NCBI GenBank assembly: GCA_003342815.1
Contig: PTEX01000011.1
Span: 3,427,748 to 3,491,747 of the forward strand
Direction: 5' to 3'
DNA: 64,000 bases
Source of the DNA: Eudromia elegans
Taxonomy: Eukaryota; Chordata; Aves; Tinamiformes; Tinamidae
Shown here: piece by piece, positions 60,119 through 64,000 of the stretch
How the letters are laid out: every line of letters begins with the position of its first letter
Position numbering within the stretch: position 1 is the stretch's first letter
The notes under the pieces: generated by a model
The model's database searches: none
The model's input: only the letters and a program-made list of their open reading frames with translations
Told to the model about the DNA's origin: nothing
Program-made: the position numbers and the translations under genes

Positions 60119-61372
60119 AATGCGACCTGACAACTTGCAGAAGCAGCCCTCGAGATCAGCGAGGCACCTTCAGACAAGGACTCGCCGGAGGACAGGGACC
60201 GTGGTGAAGAGGCTGACACAGGCGTGTAGAATACGTATGTCTGGCGGGACAACACATCAAGAGTCTCAAAGTGCAAATACACAAAGGAGATTTTAAAAAA
60301 ATGTAACTCAACAGAGTGCAGCAGACATTAAAAAACTCAAAACTAGTACTAGTGATGAAATATCTTGATAGTTAACAACAGTTCCTCCTTTCTTCAGGTT
60401 TCTCCTCTATTGTTTTATGTTTCTACTGAATCCAGGTTTATCTAAAAAAACTCTCTTACGGCCTTTTCCAGGAACTTTGCAGGAAAAAGTTAATACAAAT
60501 CACAATTAAAATGTAGCAGAGTGGTAACTATTCAATCAGGGACTTCCCAGTGCAGCATCCACCTTCCGAGACTGGTGGACAAAAAAGCAAGTCAGTTTAG
60601 ATGTGAAATGTAAGACCACATGTTAATAATCACAACAGCTCTTCTCACATAACAAATTAAGGGTCTTAATAAGTGATGATCAATTGCTGAAAAGCATTAT
60701 CATCATGAGAGAACTCATAGCCATTAAATAGGTAGCAGCTGCAGGTCCAGTTTAAGAGGGGAAGTTTTTGTGAAATCACCCAAGGCAACCAAATTTCCTA
60801 ACTTAGTGCACGCTCATCTCTTTCATCAAAATAAGGAAAAAACAGTTTGAGTTCATGTTGGAAGTGTTTTGAATTCAAAGCACTTTGAATTCAAAGAAAA
60901 ATCTGCCATGGGATGAAAGTCTCCATAATGGCTTCTATCTTATTCCAAAAGCTGAACTCAAATGTACCAAAAATGTTTGAAGATCCTGTGTACAAACTTG
61001 GAGACAACACCTAGGAGACTAAGTGAGGAGACTGAGTGAGACTAAGGAGACCAACTGGAAAAAACAGAGAAGTTAGGGAAAACTGAAATAAAAACATTTC
61101 ATAATCAAACAAAGAGTAACGTAACTGCCACGTTAGGCACGGATTCAACGTTCAATTGGAAATGTTATAAACCAGCTTTACAAAAGACTCTATCCATATG
61201 TTCTGCAATTTACTACTTATATCAGATTAACAGCTTTGTACTGAAATTCAGCTAGATCTTTAAAAAAGCTGATTTATTTTGTGGAAATTAAATGTTTGAG
61301 ATAAAAAATATCTGGAAGACCTGAACAGCTTTGGTGCTAAAGTCCTCGGCATCTCACAAAGACCTTTCTAAC

Positions 61373-61466
61373 CTGCCTGCTTGCAGTGGAAAAAATGGAG
61401 CATCAAAATGTTCAGAGCGAATAAACACCAAGATGGTTCTTGAAAGGTTTCCCGACATATTCCTTC
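61373..61466 (-). CDS. weak candidate 5' exon of the cadherin
   Basis: 94 nt between a good acceptor ACTCCTGCAG and donor CAG|GTTAGA. It is open in two frames. One (phase 1 to 2) ends SEHFDAPFFPLQAG, reminiscent of a cadherin linker (..DNAPFF..). The other (phase 0 to 1) carries a hydrophobic WCLFALNILMLHFF run that could be signal-peptide-like. Unproven. Confidence 0.2.
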
Positions 61467-62821
61467 CTGCAGGAGTAAAGAGCATTCCTGAGCTGCCAAC
61501 AGCCGCAGTCCTTCCGAACACACACAGAACCTACACTGTCTTTTAACTTAAGAACACAAGAAGCACTGCAGTTTAGAGAAATACATCTGTCCGACTACAG
61601 GTGCCCACGTCAACTCAAGCTCAGCTTGATTCATAGCTGTTATTACCTGTAACTCATTAAGGAGTAATAAAAGTCATAAAAGACAAAAACATCAATCAGA
61701 AGCTACTTAGCTCTTTGGGGTGAACCACAGAGAACCAACAAAGCTGGTAAACGACCAAGGTCTCATCAAACAGAAACAAATACCTTGGCTTATAATAACG
61801 AAAGTCTCTGAGGTTTTATATATATATCCCTAAAATTGTTGGTATCTCCATTCTATATGGAAATTTAGACGCACCAAACACACTTCTATTTCAAGCGAGC
61901 ACTGTGAGCTATCTGGAAGGCATGCCAAACATCAACCTTAGCAAATCCTCTAATAGGAAGAACTGAACCAGAGGGGATTACACAGCTAATGCCCATGGAT
62001 GAAGCCGGGTCATAAGGGCTTGAAATGACAGAGGATTAATGAGACAGGATCTTCCAAGCACTTCTCCCAAGCATTAATGGAGTAACAAAGGCTCCCTATT
62101 AAATTAATGTTAGCATTATGTTACAATATTCACAGACACGCATGACAGTCAAACATATTTCGCTTTCTGTTCACTGAGTAAGAGCTTAAAGTAGTACTAT
62201 ATTTGTGGAAAGAATAAAAGAATTTTATGTCCCAGCAAGGAGATATACTCTGAAATGCTCTAGAAAACGTGAGCATAAGCTCACTTATTCCACACTAGGT
62301 TAGCTGAAGAATCTAGTTCAGGGTTCAGCAGTTCAGCAAATAGTGGTATCACTAGAAGAATTGACTCTTCACATAAAATGTGCCCAAAAACGTGTTCATA
62401 GAGTTAACCCCTAAATGTAGAAATTCTGTTTAGCATCTGGTTGCTCTAAAACACATTTTTTTTTTCTGGTATTTCCATTGAATTTTTTTTTTGTCAATAT
62501 GTTTCTCAGTTATGAGAAATGTGAATAGTGCTGGGCCGTTATTTCAGTTTCCCATCAGTGCTTTTAGTTCACCTGAGATAAAGCCTTCTCCTAGTGCCTG
62601 GCCAAGGGGGTCTGGGTGCTCTAGGCACCCATCCGGGTGCCGAGGGGCAGCTGCCCAGCGGGAGCGCCAGGCATGGGGCACAGCAAGGCCAGGACGTCAC
62701 CGCTGCCAAACGCCACCCACAGAACCAGAGGGGGACAGGAGCCAAGGCTGGTGATGGCCCCGAGTTCACCCAGGAGTCCAGCGATCACCAGACACAGGGA
62801 GAACCCGTGCAAGGAACTCAC

Positions 62822-62962
62822 CTGAAGCTGAGCTAGCAAACAAGCCGGGCTCTCCCTTCTGTTCAGAGCGTTGCTCGGGGAAGAGCTTAACCACATCTAC
62901 ACTATGGAGCAACATTCATGCACTTATTTACTCTTCTTACTCTAAAATACTTATAAATAGCT
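62822..62962 (-). promoter_or_regulatory. candidate TATA promoter and first exon
   Basis: On the minus strand a TATTTATAAG element (about 62,962-62,951) precedes an ATG at 62896-62894 by about 55 bp. The frame from this ATG is open for 25 codons to a strong donor CAG|GTGAGT at 62822/62821, in phase 0. It could be the cadherin first exon or a chance match. The encoded start MWLSSSPSNALNRRE is not signal-peptide-like. Confidence 0.22.
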
Positions 62963-63589
62963 GCAGCCACAGAATTACATCTGTCTCCATCTGTTAATTT
63001 TAGTTAAACCTGTCACATTATTATCCATTTTTGGTGTATATAATGGTATGGTATCCACATATTTGGAAATAACTTAATCTTACCAGGCTTTTAAGCATTA
63101 TTTGCTGATACAGAAGATGAGGTACACACCACAAATGAATTCTTATAATCCAAATTGAAAAAATAACGACAAGGAGAGTGCCTTATCCTTGACAACATTA
63201 CTTAATTTCTATTGATGTATTTTTCCCCAAAAAACCCACACTTCTAGATGATCTGTTCTTACACAGGTCACTTTGCATCTTCTGAACATTGTTATACTGA
63301 CAAGTCATATAAAAAAAACCCCGTTAATATATAAGGAGGGGGGAAAAAAAGCATGGTGAATAGAGACAGGCATTAACTATCCTATGAATAAAAAAAGAAT
63401 GCTTAAACTCAGTTGGTTTTTTGGTTGAAAAAAATAACCAAGAGGAAAATTCAAAACTGAAACACAAATTGTAAAGCAACAGAAGTATTTAGACTGAGAT
63501 AAAATAAAACAAGCTACTTATTTGATTCACAAAAGACTCCTTGAGTATTGGTGTCACTTTAAACCACTATAAGTAATTTTAACGGTGTG

Positions 63590-64000
63590 CACGGCACGGG
63601 ACTCCTGTGATTAAAGAGAAAAGAAACTCGGCGTCGAAGACACAAAGACAAAAGTCTTGCAAAAAACTCCTGTTACCCCGGGGTCAAGCACCCTTATCTT
63701 TAACAGGGACTCGAATTTGGGTGACTTTATCCACCCGCTTGACGTTAAGCACTTGTGCGACGAGCACCACCATACCCGTCCCGTGGGGGAGCTCCCCGGG
63801 GAAGCCGCAGTGCCTAACGCGCACACGGCCTCGGACAGGGACCCACGCCCCCCTCCCTGATTTGCTACGGATTCACCCCAACCCTTGCCTGCTGTTCAGA
63901 CGCCTCCGATGCTCTGACCAGCCGCAGGGGCCGAGCCCCGCGCCTCGCAGCCCCGACGGGCGCTCTCCGAGCCGCGCTCCCCGCCCGCGCGGATTCCCGG
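63590..64000. promoter_or_regulatory. CpG-rich segment, likely edge of a CpG-island promoter
   Basis: GC content and CpG density rise sharply towards the window end, especially after 63,880. This suits a housekeeping promoter of a gene beyond the window. In human, DPY19L3 is next to PDCD5, so that is the first candidate (inference from synteny). No coding start is recognised inside the window. Confidence 0.45.

Larger units (their letters stand above)
58082..63550 (-). other. region expected to hold the cadherin 5' exons, none certain
   Basis: Exon C1 begins inside a cadherin repeat, so upstream exons must exist. I found no LDRE/DYE or DxNDNxP coding stretch here on the minus strand. The weak, phase-compatible candidates (59733-59783, 61373-61466, 62822-62896) are described separately. 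The rest is AT-rich. Confidence 0.5.

Noticed and set aside
62569..62896. Long hydrophobic minus-strand frames in the GC-rich patch as a secreted-protein gene
   Set aside because: Only the first 25 codons before a strong donor are worth keeping as a candidate exon. The remainder is probably intronic, and no family is recognised.

Overview
The window is vertebrate nuclear DNA with intron-rich genes, GT-AG splice sites and no operons. It most likely comes from a bird, or at least a sauropsid. Interspersed repeats are sparse. Two degenerate stretches resemble the 3' end of sauropsid CR1 LINEs. It also carries a non-chordate-type (type III) classic cadherin, a class known from chicken (Hz-cadherin) and other non-mammalian vertebrates but reported lost in mammals. 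The species cannot be fixed from the sequence alone. LAYOUT: (1) About 1-20,900, plus strand: the 3' sixteen coding exons (638 codons plus stop) of a DPY19-like C-mannosyltransferase, best read as DPY19L3. The N-terminal ~78 residues lie left of the window. (2) About 20,900-25,520: a mostly non-coding gap between two convergent genes, with a few weak exon-like or promoter-like signals. (3) 25,521-58,081, minus strand: 31 consecutive exons of a very large cadherin, reconstructed here by hand. All intron phases agree and 2,386 codons are open without a frameshift. In order they encode the end of one cadherin repeat, 14 complete cadherin repeats, a non-chordate-specific domain, a Cys-rich EGF, laminin G, EGF, laminin G, two EGFs, a transmembrane helix split by an intron, and a p120-catenin-type juxtamembrane motif. 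(4) About 58,100-63,550: an AT-rich region that should hold the 5' end of the cadherin. No confident exon was found, but there are phase-compatible candidates and a TATA-like first-exon candidate. (5) About 63,590-64,000: a CpG-rich edge that looks like the start of a CpG-island promoter for a gene beyond the window (PDCD5 by human synteny with DPY19L3, an inference). HOW THEY RELATE: the two genes are transcribed towards each other. DPY19L3 is an ER membrane enzyme that C-mannosylates tryptophans of secreted proteins. The cadherin is a plasma-membrane adhesion receptor. Nothing in the sequence says they act together. The most notable open question is the cadherin C-terminus: the p120-binding motif is clear, but I could not find the expected beta-catenin-binding domain in the 5 kb before DPY19L3 ends. 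What follows the last sure exon is either an unrecognised exon or an intron read-through ending in a hydrophobic tail.
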